Positions 7,747-15,165 of a stretch of 30,028 nt of DNA are shown in pieces. The DNA is from an uncultured Eubacteriales bacterium (GTDB lineage: Bacteria; Bacillota; Clostridia; Oscillospirales; Butyricicoccaceae). The stretch is taken from the NCBI GenBank assembly GCA_934636325.1, contig CAKUAK010000059.1, positions 1-30,028 on the forward strand, read 5' to 3'. The notes beneath the pieces are model-generated. The model was given only the letters and a program-made list of their open reading frames with translations, was not told the DNA's origin and made no database searches. Numbering within the stretch: position 1 is the first letter of the stretch; every line of letters begins with the position of its first letter. A program made the translations under genes and the position numbers.

Positions 7747-7775
7747 TTGATAAATTACTTTGCCAGGTGTAAAAT
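7747..7775 (+). promoter_or_regulatory. Promoter of trhA
   Basis: TTGATA (7747-7752), 17-bp spacer, TAAAAT (7770-7775). Transcription should start near 7782, only about 12 bases before the chosen ATG. This excludes the ATG at 7776 as the start. Confidence 0.7.
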
Positions 7776-7793
7776 ATGGTAAAGGAGGGAACG

Positions 7794-8501
7794 ATGGTGG
7801 ATAAACAGAAAAAAGCAAGGCCTGCTGGGAGGAGCGAAAAGGACCGCGATCCCTATGACGGCGTTCGGTTCTGGTCGGCCTTTACCCATGGGGTCGGCAT
7901 AGTGCTGTCTTTCATCGGGACGGTCATGCTCATCACTTCGGCCGTCAAGAACGGAGGGGACGTATGGAAGATAGTTTCCTTTGCCGTTTACGGCGTATCC
8001 ATGATGTGTCTTTATACGGCCTCGACCATCTATCATGCGTTAAGAACATCGGTCAGGGGACGCATGGCGCTTAAAAAATATGACCACATATCCATATATC
8101 TGCTTATCGCCGGGACATATACTCCGGTCTGCCTTGTGGCGCTGCGGGATGGCGTCGGCTGGTGGCTCTTCGGCATAATATGGACGCTGGCGGCGGCCGG
8201 ATTCATTATGACAATCTATTGGGTCACATGCCCGCGGTGGCTGTCGTCGACGGTCTATATCGCAATGGGCTGGATAGCCATTGCCGCCGTGTATCCGCTC
8301 TGGAAGGCTATCGGGTGGCGGGGGATATCCTATCTGCTGGTCGGCGGGGTGATCTATACCGTCGGCGGAGTGCTGTACGCCCTGAAGTGGCCCCTCAGGG
8401 ATGATCCGCGCTTCGGCTGTCACGAGATATTCCATGTCCTGATTCTGCTGGGCTCGTTTGCAATGTTCCTGATGATGTACAGGGTCATTCTGCCGATGTA
8501 A
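7794..8501 (+). CDS. trhA: Hemolysin III / PAQR-family membrane protein TrhA
   Basis: A 235-residue protein with seven membrane helices of the PAQR (adiponectin-receptor-like) superfamily. Hallmarks are THGVG (31-35), the Ser-x-x-x-His motif STIYH (77-81), YDH (96-98) near the third helix, and HEIFH (210-214) in the last helix. The conserved His and Asp residues form a zinc site in the superfamily, whose eukaryotic members act on lipids as hydrolases. Bacterial members are linked to membrane energy homeostasis. The start at 7794 is preferred because AAGGAGGG lies directly before it and an earlier ATG overlaps the -10 box. The gene is monocistronic and divergent from the PLD-like gene, which also concerns membrane lipids. 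Confidence 0.9.
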   Translation: MVDKQKKARPAGRSEKDRDPYDGVRFWSAFTHGVGIVLSFIGTVMLITSAVKNGGDVWKIVSFAVYGVSMMCLYTASTIYHALRTSVRGRMALKKYDHISIYLLIAGTYTPVCLVALRDGVGWWLFGIIWTLAAAGFIMTIYWVTCPRWLSSTVYIAMGWIAIAAVYPLWKAIGWRGISYLLVGGVIYTVGGVLYALKWPLRDDPRFGCHEIFHVLILLGSFAMFLMMYRVILPM

Positions 8502-8517
8502 TAACAATAATAAAACA

Positions 8518-8543
8518 GGGAGACGACCGTCAGGGCGTCTCCC
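8518..8543 (-). terminator. Terminator between trhA and ppa
   Basis: GGGAGACG pairs with CGTCTCCC across a ten-base loop. The minus-strand tail (CTGTTTTATTATT) is T-rich, the plus-strand tail less so. It mainly serves ppa and probably also stops trhA transcripts. Confidence 0.65.
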
Positions 8544-8568
8544 CAATTTATAATGATCGTTTTACGTC

Positions 8569-9102
8569 TTACCGGCAAAATGTCTCGATATAATTGTCGA
8601 AGGACTTTTTGATGACCTCGATGGCCTCGGCGCGGCCGTAAACATTGTCGACCTCCGCATCCTTGTTGGGTTCGAGATGCTTGTATACGCTGAAGAAGTG
8701 GCTGATCTCTTCGGAAATATGAAGGGGCAGCTCAGAGATATCCTTATATGAATTATACATCGGGTCCTCATAGGGGATCGCAAGGATCTTCTCGTCGGCC
8801 GAGCCGGAGTCGGTCATGGCGATATAGCCGATGGGGTAGACCCGGACAAGGCTCAGGGGACGTATCGGCTCGCTGCAGATCACAAGAACATCCAGCGGGT
8901 CGCCGTCGTCGGCAGATGTGCGGGGTATGAAGCCGTAATTTGCCGGGTAATGGGTCGAGGTGTAAAGAATACGGTCGAGGCGCAGCGCGCCGGTCTCTTT
9001 GTCCAGCTCGTATTTGTTTTTAGAGCCCTTTTCGATCTCGATAACAGCCATGAAATCCTCGGGGTGCATCCTCGAAGGCTTGATATCATGCCAGAGATTC
9101 AT
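8569..9102 (-). CDS. ppa: Inorganic pyrophosphatase, family I
   Basis: This 177-residue soluble enzyme hydrolyses pyrophosphate to two phosphates and so drives nucleotide and amino-acid activation reactions. The signature D66-G-D-P-L-D71 and the third metal-binding aspartate near D103 (SADEKI) are present, along with NYGFIPRT (55-62). Length matches bacterial family I enzymes. Family I is less common than family II in Firmicutes but occurs in many Clostridia. The ribosome binding site is weak (AAGGATGG, 11 bases before ATG). A good promoter lies upstream at 9136-9164. Confidence 0.95.
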   Translation of the reverse strand: MNLWHDIKPSRMHPEDFMAVIEIEKGSKNKYELDKETGALRLDRILYTSTHYPANYGFIPRTSADDGDPLDVLVICSEPIRPLSLVRVYPIGYIAMTDSGSADEKILAIPYEDPMYNSYKDISELPLHISEEISHFFSVYKHLEPNKDAEVDNVYGRAEAIEVIKKSFDNYIETFCR

Positions 9103-9135
9103 ATGATTTCGCCATCCTTAAAATTTGGTTATAAT

Positions 9136-9164
9136 ATTATATCACTTTATAGGATGGACGGCAA
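9136..9164 (-). promoter_or_regulatory. Promoter of ppa
   Basis: On the minus strand TTGCCG (9164-9159), 17-bp spacer, TATAAT (9141-9136). A start near 9129 leaves a leader of about 27 bases. Confidence 0.6.
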
Positions 9165-9246
9165 CCGGAATATTGAATATATTTTGCCGCAAAAGGCGGG
9201 GCAAGAGGGTATTGTGACGAATATCGTCCGAAAAGTCAAATAATAG

Positions 9247-9275
9247 TTGAAAATAGCAACGAATCATGATATCAT
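9247..9275 (+). promoter_or_regulatory. Promoter of the purine permease gene
   Basis: TTGAAA (9247-9252), 17-bp spacer, TATCAT (9270-9275). Start near 9282 gives a leader of about 134 bases, long enough for an RNA regulator. Confidence 0.6.
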
Positions 9276-9308
9276 TTTTCAGCAAAGTTTTGTATCGCAA
9301 AGAGGGTC

Positions 9309-9373
9309 GAGCCGATGGACACATCAGGCTGCGGGACGCGCTTTGTTCCCGCGGATGTGGTGGTCTGCGGCTC
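9309..9373 (+). ncRNA. Candidate structured leader RNA of the purine permease
   Basis: Three collinear stems form one long arm. P1 is GAGCCG (9309-9314) with CGGCTC (9368-9373). P2 is CACATC (9320-9325) with GATGTG (9354-9359). P3 is GCGGGA (9331-9336) with TCCCGC (9347-9352), closed by a ten-base loop. Asymmetric internal loops of 5/8 and 5/1 bases separate the stems. This layout fits a small riboswitch-like aptamer between the promoter and a purine permease. It lacks the three-way junction of the classical purine riboswitch. I cannot assign it to a known class. Confidence 0.45.
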
Positions 9374-9415
9374 ATGTTTCTGTGCGGGCAAAATAAAAAA
9401 GAGAGGAAGTAAAGC

Positions 9416-10834
9416 ATGGAAAAAATCTTTAAGATCCGGGAAAACGGCTCGACCGTTAAGACCGAGATCCTGGCGGGTGTTTCCACATTCATGACGATGG
9501 CCTATATCATCGCCCTGAATCCCAACCTGCTGACCGGCTTTGCCACGGGCACTCCGCTGTGGAACGCCGTATTTATGGCGACGCTCATATCGTCGGCCAT
9601 AGGAACATTCGTTATGGCTTTTGCTGCAAACAAGCCTTTTGTCATGGCCCCCGGAATGGGACTCAACAGCTTTTTCGCCGTTGTCGTCGCCAACATCGCC
9701 GCCGTCACCGGCCTTTCCTACGAGGCATCCTTCAACGGCGCGCTCTGCATAATCCTTGTCGAGGGCATCATTTTCCTTATCCTGACCTTCCTTAAGGTAA
9801 GGGAAAAGATCGTCGAGGCCATCCCTTACGGCGTAAGGATGGGCATTGCGCCGGCCATCGGCCTGATGCTGCTCAATATCGGCCTCGGCTCCAACGCCGG
9901 CATCTATTCCGAGACCGGCGGCCCCTTCTATATGCTGGGCACATTCTTCACCAATCTGACCCCCTCCATCACAAGGGACGCCATGGGCTCGGGCTATTCG
10001 ACAATGATCCTTTATGTCATAACGACCTTTGTCGGCCTGTTCCTCATCATTGCCCTCAACCACAGGAAGGTAAAGGGCTCTGTTCTTTTCGGTATGCTCG
10101 GCGCATCGGTCGTATACTGGATCGGCAGCTTCATGCAGGGCGTAAATCCCTTCGCCGGCCTGGCCGACGCATCCTGGGCGCCTCCCTTTGCCGATCTGGC
10201 CAATGTCACGCTCTTTAAGTTTGATTTCTCGACCCTTATGTCGATCGGCTGGCTTTCGGCCGTCATGCTGATCGTCACATTCTGCATGATCGATATGTTC
10301 GATACCATCGGAACTCTGGTCGGCACAGCCACCAGGGCAGGCATGATGGATAAGGACGGCAACATGCCCAACATGAAAGAGGCCCTTATGGCCGATGCCG
10401 TCGGTACTGTCGCCGGAGCTCTGACCGGCACATCGACGGTCACGACCTTTATCGAGTCGGCCTCCGGCGTCGAAGAGGGAGGACGCACAGGTCTTACGGC
10501 CTTTACCGCCGCGGTCCTTTTCCTGGCCTGCATGTTCATCGCCCCCATCGCGGCCCTCATTCCCGCGCCCGCAACATCGGCCGCGCTGATCTATGTCGGC
10601 GTCCTGATGCTCGGCGGCCTGCGCAATCTCGACTTTGATGATGTTTCTCAGGTCCTGCCGGTATCGCTGATGCTCATCTTCATGCCGATCTCCGGTTCTA
10701 TCGGTCATGGCATAGGCATCGCCCTTATCTCTTATACGGCAGTAAAGCTCCTTACAGGCCGCGCCAAAGACATCTCGGTCCTTACATATGTGCTTTCGCT
10801 GCTCTTTATCCTTAAGTTCTTCCTGATCGTCTGA
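9416..10834 (+). CDS. NCS2-family purine permease (AzgA type; guanine/hypoxanthine)
   Basis: A 472-residue transporter with about 12-14 membrane segments. It shows the NCS2 motif MAPGMGLNSFF (77-87) and, later, DMFDTIGTL and GTSTVTTFIESA followed by GGRTGLTA, which are characteristic of AzgA-like proton symporters for hypoxanthine, guanine or adenine. Bacillus PbuG/PbuO are family members. It would import purine bases for salvage. GAGAGGAAG lies before the ATG. The gene has its own promoter, a structured leader and a strong terminator, so it is a single transcription unit. Which purine is carried cannot be read from the sequence. Confidence 0.93.
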   Translation: MEKIFKIRENGSTVKTEILAGVSTFMTMAYIIALNPNLLTGFATGTPLWNAVFMATLISSAIGTFVMAFAANKPFVMAPGMGLNSFFAVVVANIAAVTGLSYEASFNGALCIILVEGIIFLILTFLKVREKIVEAIPYGVRMGIAPAIGLMLLNIGLGSNAGIYSETGGPFYMLGTFFTNLTPSITRDAMGSGYSTMILYVITTFVGLFLIIALNHRKVKGSVLFGMLGASVVYWIGSFMQGVNPFAGLADASWAPPFADLANVTLFKFDFSTLMSIGWLSAVMLIVTFCMIDMFDTIGTLVGTATRAGMMDKDGNMPNMKEALMADAVGTVAGALTGTSTVTTFIESASGVEEGGRTGLTAFTAAVLFLACMFIAPIAALIPAPATSAALIYVGVLMLGGLRNLDFDDVSQVLPVSLMLIFMPISGSIGHGIGIALISYTAVKLLTGRAKDISVLTYVLSLLFILKFFLIV

Positions 10835-10859
10835 TATGTAATATAATACAGTCTGACCG

Positions 10860-10899
10860 ACGCACGGCATGGGCATTTTGGCCTGTGCCGTGCGTTTTT
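10860..10899 (+). terminator. Strong intrinsic terminator of the purine permease gene
   Basis: A ten-base-pair stem (10860-10869 with 10886-10895) with a partly self-complementary loop is followed by a T-run. Confidence 0.9.
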
Positions 10900-10902
10900 G
10901 AT

Positions 10903-10957
10903 TTTACACAGATTTTGCAGTTGCCGGGCTTTCATTTTTACATGGCAAACCTAATAT
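10903..10957 (+). promoter_or_regulatory. Possible Pho box and -10 of the pst operon
   Basis: TTTACA (10903-10908) and TTTGCA (10914-10919) are 11 bp apart, the period of PhoP-binding TTNACA repeats. A further TTTACA lies at 10937-10942, 9 bp before a possible -10 TAATAT (10952-10957). The expected repeat at 10925 is missing and the last copy is one base out of phase, so this is weak support for phosphate-starvation control. Confidence 0.25.
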
Positions 10958-10991
10958 ATAGCTGTAATCAAACGAAAGGAAGTCAGAAAAA

Positions 10992-11915
10992 ATGAAAAAG
11001 AGCAACAAGTTAATAGCTATCGCCATGTCAGCAATATTCGCGCTGGGCGCGCTTACGGGATGCGGCGGGACCAACGGTGACGCACAGCAGCCCCAGAACG
11101 GAGGAAACACCACCCAGCAGGATCAGCAGAACGAAAACACCGGCAGCACGGGAAACAAGATCGTTGTAATGTCCCGTGAAGACGGTTCGGGCACAAGAGG
11201 CGCTTTCGTCGAGCTGACCGGCGTCGAAGAGAAGAACGACAAGGGCGAGAAGGTCGATAATACAACAGTCGATGCAGAGATCACAAACAGCACATCGGTA
11301 ATGCTTACAGCGGTCGCCGGAAACCCCGACGCCATCGGATATATCTCGCTGGGCGCACTCAATGATACGGTAAAGGCCCTCAAGATAGACGATGTCGAAG
11401 CCACAGCCGATAACATCGTCGCCGGTAAGTACGCATTGGCAAGACCCTTCAACATCGCCGTTCGCGATGATCTGAGCGACCTGGGCAAGGATTTCATCGA
11501 CTTCATCATGAGCGACGAGGGCCAGCAGGTCATTACAGATAACGGTTATATCGCAGCCGCTTCGGGCAATACATACAGCGGCTCTGGCGAAGGCAAGCTG
11601 GTCGTGGCCGGTTCCTCTTCGGTATCGCCTGTAATGGAAAAGCTGATCGAGGCTTATAAGGCAAAGAACGCCGGCGCCGACATCGAGCTTCAGGAGACAG
11701 ACTCTTCCTCCGGTATGAGCGCACTGGCAGAGGGCGTATGCGACATCGGTATGGCATCCCGCGAGCTGAAGGACAGCGAGCTTGAAAAGGGCCTGACACC
11801 GACAAAGATCGCAACAGACGGCATCGCAGTCATCGTAAGCCCCGAAAACACAACAGAAAACCTTTCCCTTGAAGATCTGAAGAATATCTACATCGGAGAA
11901 AAGACAACTTGGTAA
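10992..11915 (+). CDS. pstS: Phosphate-binding lipoprotein PstS, halves in permuted order
   Basis: This is the extracytoplasmic phosphate receptor of the Pst ABC importer (307 aa). A signal peptide with lipobox LTGC (lipidated Cys24) is followed by a Gln/Asn/Gly-rich tether to about residue 54. Next comes what is normally the second half of PstS: SREDGSGTRGAF (61-72), AIGYISLGAL (114-123), ARPF (150-153), DEGQQV (175-180). After a Gly/Ser linker (191-201) comes the normal first half: VAGSSSVSPVMEKL (205-218), DIGMASRELK (251-260), TDGIAVIV (275-282), ending at IGEKTTW. Phosphate-contacting elements (GSSS, SREDGSGT) are kept, so function is likely. GAAAGGA precedes the ATG. First gene of the pst operon. 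Confidence 0.93.
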   Translation: MKKSNKLIAIAMSAIFALGALTGCGGTNGDAQQPQNGGNTTQQDQQNENTGSTGNKIVVMSREDGSGTRGAFVELTGVEEKNDKGEKVDNTTVDAEITNSTSVMLTAVAGNPDAIGYISLGALNDTVKALKIDDVEATADNIVAGKYALARPFNIAVRDDLSDLGKDFIDFIMSDEGQQVITDNGYIAAASGNTYSGSGEGKLVVAGSSSVSPVMEKLIEAYKAKNAGADIELQETDSSSGMSALAEGVCDIGMASRELKDSELEKGLTPTKIATDGIAVIVSPENTTENLSLEDLKNIYIGEKTTW

Positions 11916-11955
11916 ACGGTGGAAAGAACGCAGACCGCAGGGAGGAGAAGACAAT

Positions 11956-12810
11956 ATGAAGCTTCATGAAAAAGTAATGAAGGGCGTGTTCTTCATCGCC
12001 GCCGCCGCATCGGTCATCGCGGTAGCCCTCATATGCATCTTCCTCTTCTCGGGCGGTCTGCCCGCCATAATGAAGATAGGGCCGATAAACTTCCTTCTGG
12101 GAAAGGTTTGGAAGCCGGGGAACGATCTTTACGGAATATTCCCCATGATACTCGGAAGCCTTTGCGTCACCGCAGGGGCTATTCTGTTCGGTGTACCTGT
12201 CGGACTTTTCGCGGCGGTCTTTATGTCCTATTTCTGTCCCAAAAAGTTTTATAAGATAATGAGCCCTTGTGTGCAGCTCCTGGCCGGCATACCGTCGGTC
12301 GTATACGGATTCTTCGCCATGGTCGTCATAGTTCCCTTTGTAAGAACGACCTTCGGCGGCAGCGGCAACAGCATGCTGACGGCGTCGATCCTGCTGGGGC
12401 TGATGATACTTCCTACGATAATAAGCGTCAGCGAAGCGGCGATAAGGGCCGTTTCGAGCACATATTATGAAGGCGCGCTGGCCCTGGGCGCGGGCAAAGA
12501 GCGCAGCGTTTTCACCGTCATTCTTCCGGCAGCCAAATCCGGCATCCTGGCCGGCGTCGTCCTTGGCATAGGCAGGGCGATCGGCGAAACGATGGCCGTC
12601 GTCATGGTGGCCGGAAACCAGCCGAGAATGCCCCAGGGTATCCTTGAGGGGGTCAGGACGATGACGACAAATATAGTCATGGACATGGCCTACGCCACCG
12701 ACCTTCACCGCGAAGCGCTGATCGGAACGGCCGTCGTCCTCTTCGTATTCATTCTTCTTATCAATCTTGTCTTTGCCATCCTTAAAAGGAAAGGGGAGCG
12801 CGACGCATGA
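11956..12810 (+). CDS. pstC: Phosphate ABC transporter permease PstC
   Basis: One of two channel-forming subunits of the phosphate importer in the cytoplasmic membrane. The 284 residues contain about six membrane helices. The ATPase-coupling EAA loop is EGALALGAGKERSVFTVILP (172-191), followed by GIGRAIGETMAV (204-215), a PstC/PstA hallmark. GIPSVVYGFF (111-120) is also typical. GGAGGA lies nine bases before the ATG. The gene starts 40 bp after pstS and overlaps pstA by 4 bp, indicating coupled translation of the two permeases. Confidence 0.96.
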   Translation: MKLHEKVMKGVFFIAAAASVIAVALICIFLFSGGLPAIMKIGPINFLLGKVWKPGNDLYGIFPMILGSLCVTAGAILFGVPVGLFAAVFMSYFCPKKFYKIMSPCVQLLAGIPSVVYGFFAMVVIVPFVRTTFGGSGNSMLTASILLGLMILPTIISVSEAAIRAVSSTYYEGALALGAGKERSVFTVILPAAKSGILAGVVLGIGRAIGETMAVVMVAGNQPRMPQGILEGVRTMTTNIVMDMAYATDLHREALIGTAVVLFVFILLINLVFAILKRKGERDA

Positions 12811-13685
12811 CAAATATCAAAAAGGCAGCGTTGGCCGGCTCGCGCGGCAGGGATACCGAGACCCTGAGAAGGATCCAGAGCGGCGTGCTCAGGACCCTTG
12901 TATGGGCGGCCGGGCTGTTGACGTTGGCCAGCTTCATTGGTATCGTCGGATATATCCTTTATAAGGGCGTCGGAAGCCTGACGCCCGATATGTTCAGCCT
13001 TCACTATAACAGCGATAACATGTCCTTTATGCCGTCGCTGATAAATACGCTTATAATAACGGCATTGGCCCTTGTCATAGTTGCGCCGATAGGAATATTC
13101 GGCGCGATATACCTTGTCGAATATGCAAAAAAGGGAAGCCGCATAGCCGGGATATTCCGCCTTACGGCCGAGACCCTCTCCGGCATACCCTCGATCGTCT
13201 ATGGCCTGTTCGGCATGCTCTTCTTCGTATATGCCCTGAAATGGGATTATTCGATAATGGCCGGGTCGCTGACAGTCGCCATAATGGTCCTCCCGGTCAT
13301 ACTCAGAACGACCGAAGAGGCCCTGCGCTCTGTCCCCGATTCATACCGCGAGGCCAGCTTCGGCTTGGGCGCCGGAAAGGTCAGAACGATATTCAAGATC
13401 GTCCTGCCGTCGGCAATGCCGGGAATACTTTCGGGCATCATCCTTTCGATCGGCAGGATAGTCGGCGAAACGGCGGCCCTTCGATATACGGCCGGCACGG
13501 TCTGCTCGCTGCCCGGCAGCGTAATGGATTCCGGCAGCTCGCTGGCCGTCTTTATGTATAAGCTCTCGGGCGAGGGCCTTCATATCGACAAGGCCTATGC
13601 CACGGCGGTCGTACTGCTTGTGACCGTCCTTGCGATAAACGCTTTTTCATCATTCGTAGCCAAAAGGCTTGGAAAGGGTCAGTAA
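12807..13685 (+). CDS. pstA: Phosphate ABC transporter permease PstA
   Basis: Partner permease of PstC (292 aa, about six membrane helices). The EAA loop runs 182-201 (REASFGLGAGKVRTIFKIVL). GIPSIVYGLFGM (126-137) and IGRIVGETAALRYTAG are classical PstA features. An N-terminal hydrophilic extension of about 25 residues precedes the first helix. The start ATG overlaps the pstC stop (ATGA). PstB follows after three bases. Confidence 0.96.
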   Translation: MTNIKKAALAGSRGRDTETLRRIQSGVLRTLVWAAGLLTLASFIGIVGYILYKGVGSLTPDMFSLHYNSDNMSFMPSLINTLIITALALVIVAPIGIFGAIYLVEYAKKGSRIAGIFRLTAETLSGIPSIVYGLFGMLFFVYALKWDYSIMAGSLTVAIMVLPVILRTTEEALRSVPDSYREASFGLGAGKVRTIFKIVLPSAMPGILSGIILSIGRIVGETAALRYTAGTVCSLPGSVMDSGSSLAVFMYKLSGEGLHIDKAYATAVVLLVTVLAINAFSSFVAKRLGKGQ

Positions 13686-13688
13686 TTT

Positions 13689-14438
13689 ATGGATAAGATA
13701 GAGACAAAGGATCTGCATCTTTATTATGGCAGCTTCGAGGCTCTTAAAGGTATAGATATAGCCATACCTCAGAAAGAGATAACGGCCCTTATCGGCCCGT
13801 CGGGCTGTGGCAAGTCGACCTTCCTTAAAACGATAAACAGGATGAACGATCTTGTGGAGGGCTGCAAAATAACCGGCAAGGTCCTTCTTGACGGTCAGGA
13901 CATATATTCCGATATCGACGTCAATATCCTCAGAAAGCGGGTCGGTATGGTGTTCCAGAAGCCCAATCCCTTCCCGATGAGCACATATGACAATATAGCC
14001 TACGGCCCCAGGACCCACGGTGTTCACGGCAGGGCGCAGCTCGACGAGATCGTCGAAAGATCTCTCCGGTCGGCGGCCATATGGGACGAGGTCAAGGACA
14101 GGCTGAAAAAGAACGCACTCGGTCTTTCGGGCGGGCAGCAGCAGCGTCTCTGCATCGCACGCGCCCTGGCTGTCGAGCCGGAGGTCCTTCTGATGGACGA
14201 GCCGACATCGGCCCTCGACCCGATATCGACCTCGAAGATAGAGGATCTTGCCGTCGAACTCAAACGCAATTATACTATCGTTATGGTCACACATAACATG
14301 CAGCAGGCCGTGAGGATATCCGATAAAACGGCATTTTTCCTTCTGGGCGATCTGGTCGAATACGGCGAGACCGAGCAGATATTCTCCGTGCCGAAGGATA
14401 AAAGGACAGAGGATTATATCACGGGGAGGTTTGGTTAA
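13689..14438 (+). CDS. pstB: Phosphate ABC transporter ATP-binding protein PstB
   Basis: The ATPase subunit that powers phosphate import (249 aa). Walker A GPSGCGKST is at 36-44, the Q-loop at Gln90 (MVFQKPNPFPMS, the PstB-specific sequence), signature LSGGQ at 146-150, Walker B LLMDEP at 167-172 and the switch His at 202 (VTHNMQQA). All catalytic parts are intact. The gene starts three bases after pstA, and its stop overlaps the phoU start by one base (TAATG). Confidence 0.98.
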   Translation: MDKIETKDLHLYYGSFEALKGIDIAIPQKEITALIGPSGCGKSTFLKTINRMNDLVEGCKITGKVLLDGQDIYSDIDVNILRKRVGMVFQKPNPFPMSTYDNIAYGPRTHGVHGRAQLDEIVERSLRSAAIWDEVKDRLKKNALGLSGGQQQRLCIARALAVEPEVLLMDEPTSALDPISTSKIEDLAVELKRNYTIVMVTHNMQQAVRISDKTAFFLLGDLVEYGETEQIFSVPKDKRTEDYITGRFG

Positions 14439-15100
14439 TGAGAAACAGATTCGACAGGCAGCTTGAACAGCTCAACGAGCTGCTGGTGGAAATGGGGGCG
14501 CTGTGCGGAAGCGCGATAGCCCTTGTGGCCAAAGCCCTTGAAAACAACGATATGGAGCTGGCCAGAAATGCCGTAGAGACCGATCTTCAGATAGACAAGA
14601 TGGAGAGGGACATAGAGAGCCTCTGCCTGAAGCTGCTTCTTCAGCAGCAGCCGGTGGCAAAGGATCTGCGCCTTATTTCGGCGGCGCTTAAAATGATAAC
14701 CGATATGGAGCGCATTGGCGACCAGGCCTCCGATATTGCAGAGATACTGCTTTCCCACGACCTATCGCAGGCCGTCGGCGATCTCGAGATAAAAGAGATG
14801 TTCCGCCATGTCGTCCAGATGGTGACCGACAGCGTCGAAGCCTTCGTAAAGCGCGACCTCGAGCTGGCACGCAGCGTCATGGAGCATGACGATATCGTCG
14901 ACCGCCTGTTCGACAGGATCAAGTTCGGCCTTGTCCAGCGCATGACGGCGGGGGAAGAGGCCAGCGAGGACGCCATAGATCTGCTTATGATAGCAAAGTA
15001 TCTCGAACGCATCGGCGACCACTCGACCAATATCGCCGAGTGGGTCGAGTTCTCGATAACCGGCGTTCATGTCAGCGGCGAGATCATCGAACAGAAATAG
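14438..15100 (+). CDS. phoU: Phosphate signalling protein PhoU
   Basis: A 220-residue all-helical protein with two similar three-helix repeats. Each carries the acidic metal-binding pattern (DMERIGDQASDIAE near 90 and LERIGDHSTNIAEW near 190). PhoU links the Pst transporter to the PhoR sensor kinase and restrains phosphate uptake and the Pho response when phosphate is plentiful. The one-base overlap with pstB and the terminator just after it mark the end of the operon. No phoPR genes are in the window. Confidence 0.97.
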   Translation: MRNRFDRQLEQLNELLVEMGALCGSAIALVAKALENNDMELARNAVETDLQIDKMERDIESLCLKLLLQQQPVAKDLRLISAALKMITDMERIGDQASDIAEILLSHDLSQAVGDLEIKEMFRHVVQMVTDSVEAFVKRDLELARSVMEHDDIVDRLFDRIKFGLVQRMTAGEEASEDAIDLLMIAKYLERIGDHSTNIAEWVEFSITGVHVSGEIIEQK

Positions 15101-15114
15101 ATAATACGGATAAT

Positions 15115-15144
15115 AAAAGCCGGTGCCTTATGCACCGGCTTTTT
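15115..15144. terminator. Bidirectional terminator after phoU
   Basis: GCCGGTGC (15119-15126) pairs with GCACCGGC (15132-15139), flanked by AAAA and TTTTT so that it works in both directions. It ends the pst operon and the convergent chorismate-mutase-like gene. Confidence 0.92.
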
Positions 15145-15165
15145 CAATATGTGATCGTCTGTACT

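Larger units (their letters stand above)
9103..9415. other. Intergenic region between ppa and the purine permease
   Basis: The 313 bp without a gene hold the ppa promoter, a short inverted repeat around 9182-9203 (TTGCC with GGCAA), the permease promoter (9247-9275) and a three-stem hairpin (9309-9373). I find none of the conserved core of the guanine/adenine riboswitch. Confidence 0.6.

Noticed and set aside
9276..9415. Classical guanine/adenine riboswitch before the permease
   Set aside because: The conserved P1-junction sequences and the two interacting hairpin loops are not present. The structure seen is a single arm.
9272..10876. 534-codon open frame on the minus strand opposite the purine permease
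   Set aside because: It is a shadow of the permease codons, with a highly charged composition atypical of real proteins and no ribosome binding site, and it runs through both the leader RNA and the terminator.
11916..11955. Missing C-terminal half of PstS, as a truncation or frameshift
   Set aside because: The segment that appears missing at the end is found intact at the N-terminus of the same protein, so the gene is permuted and not truncated.
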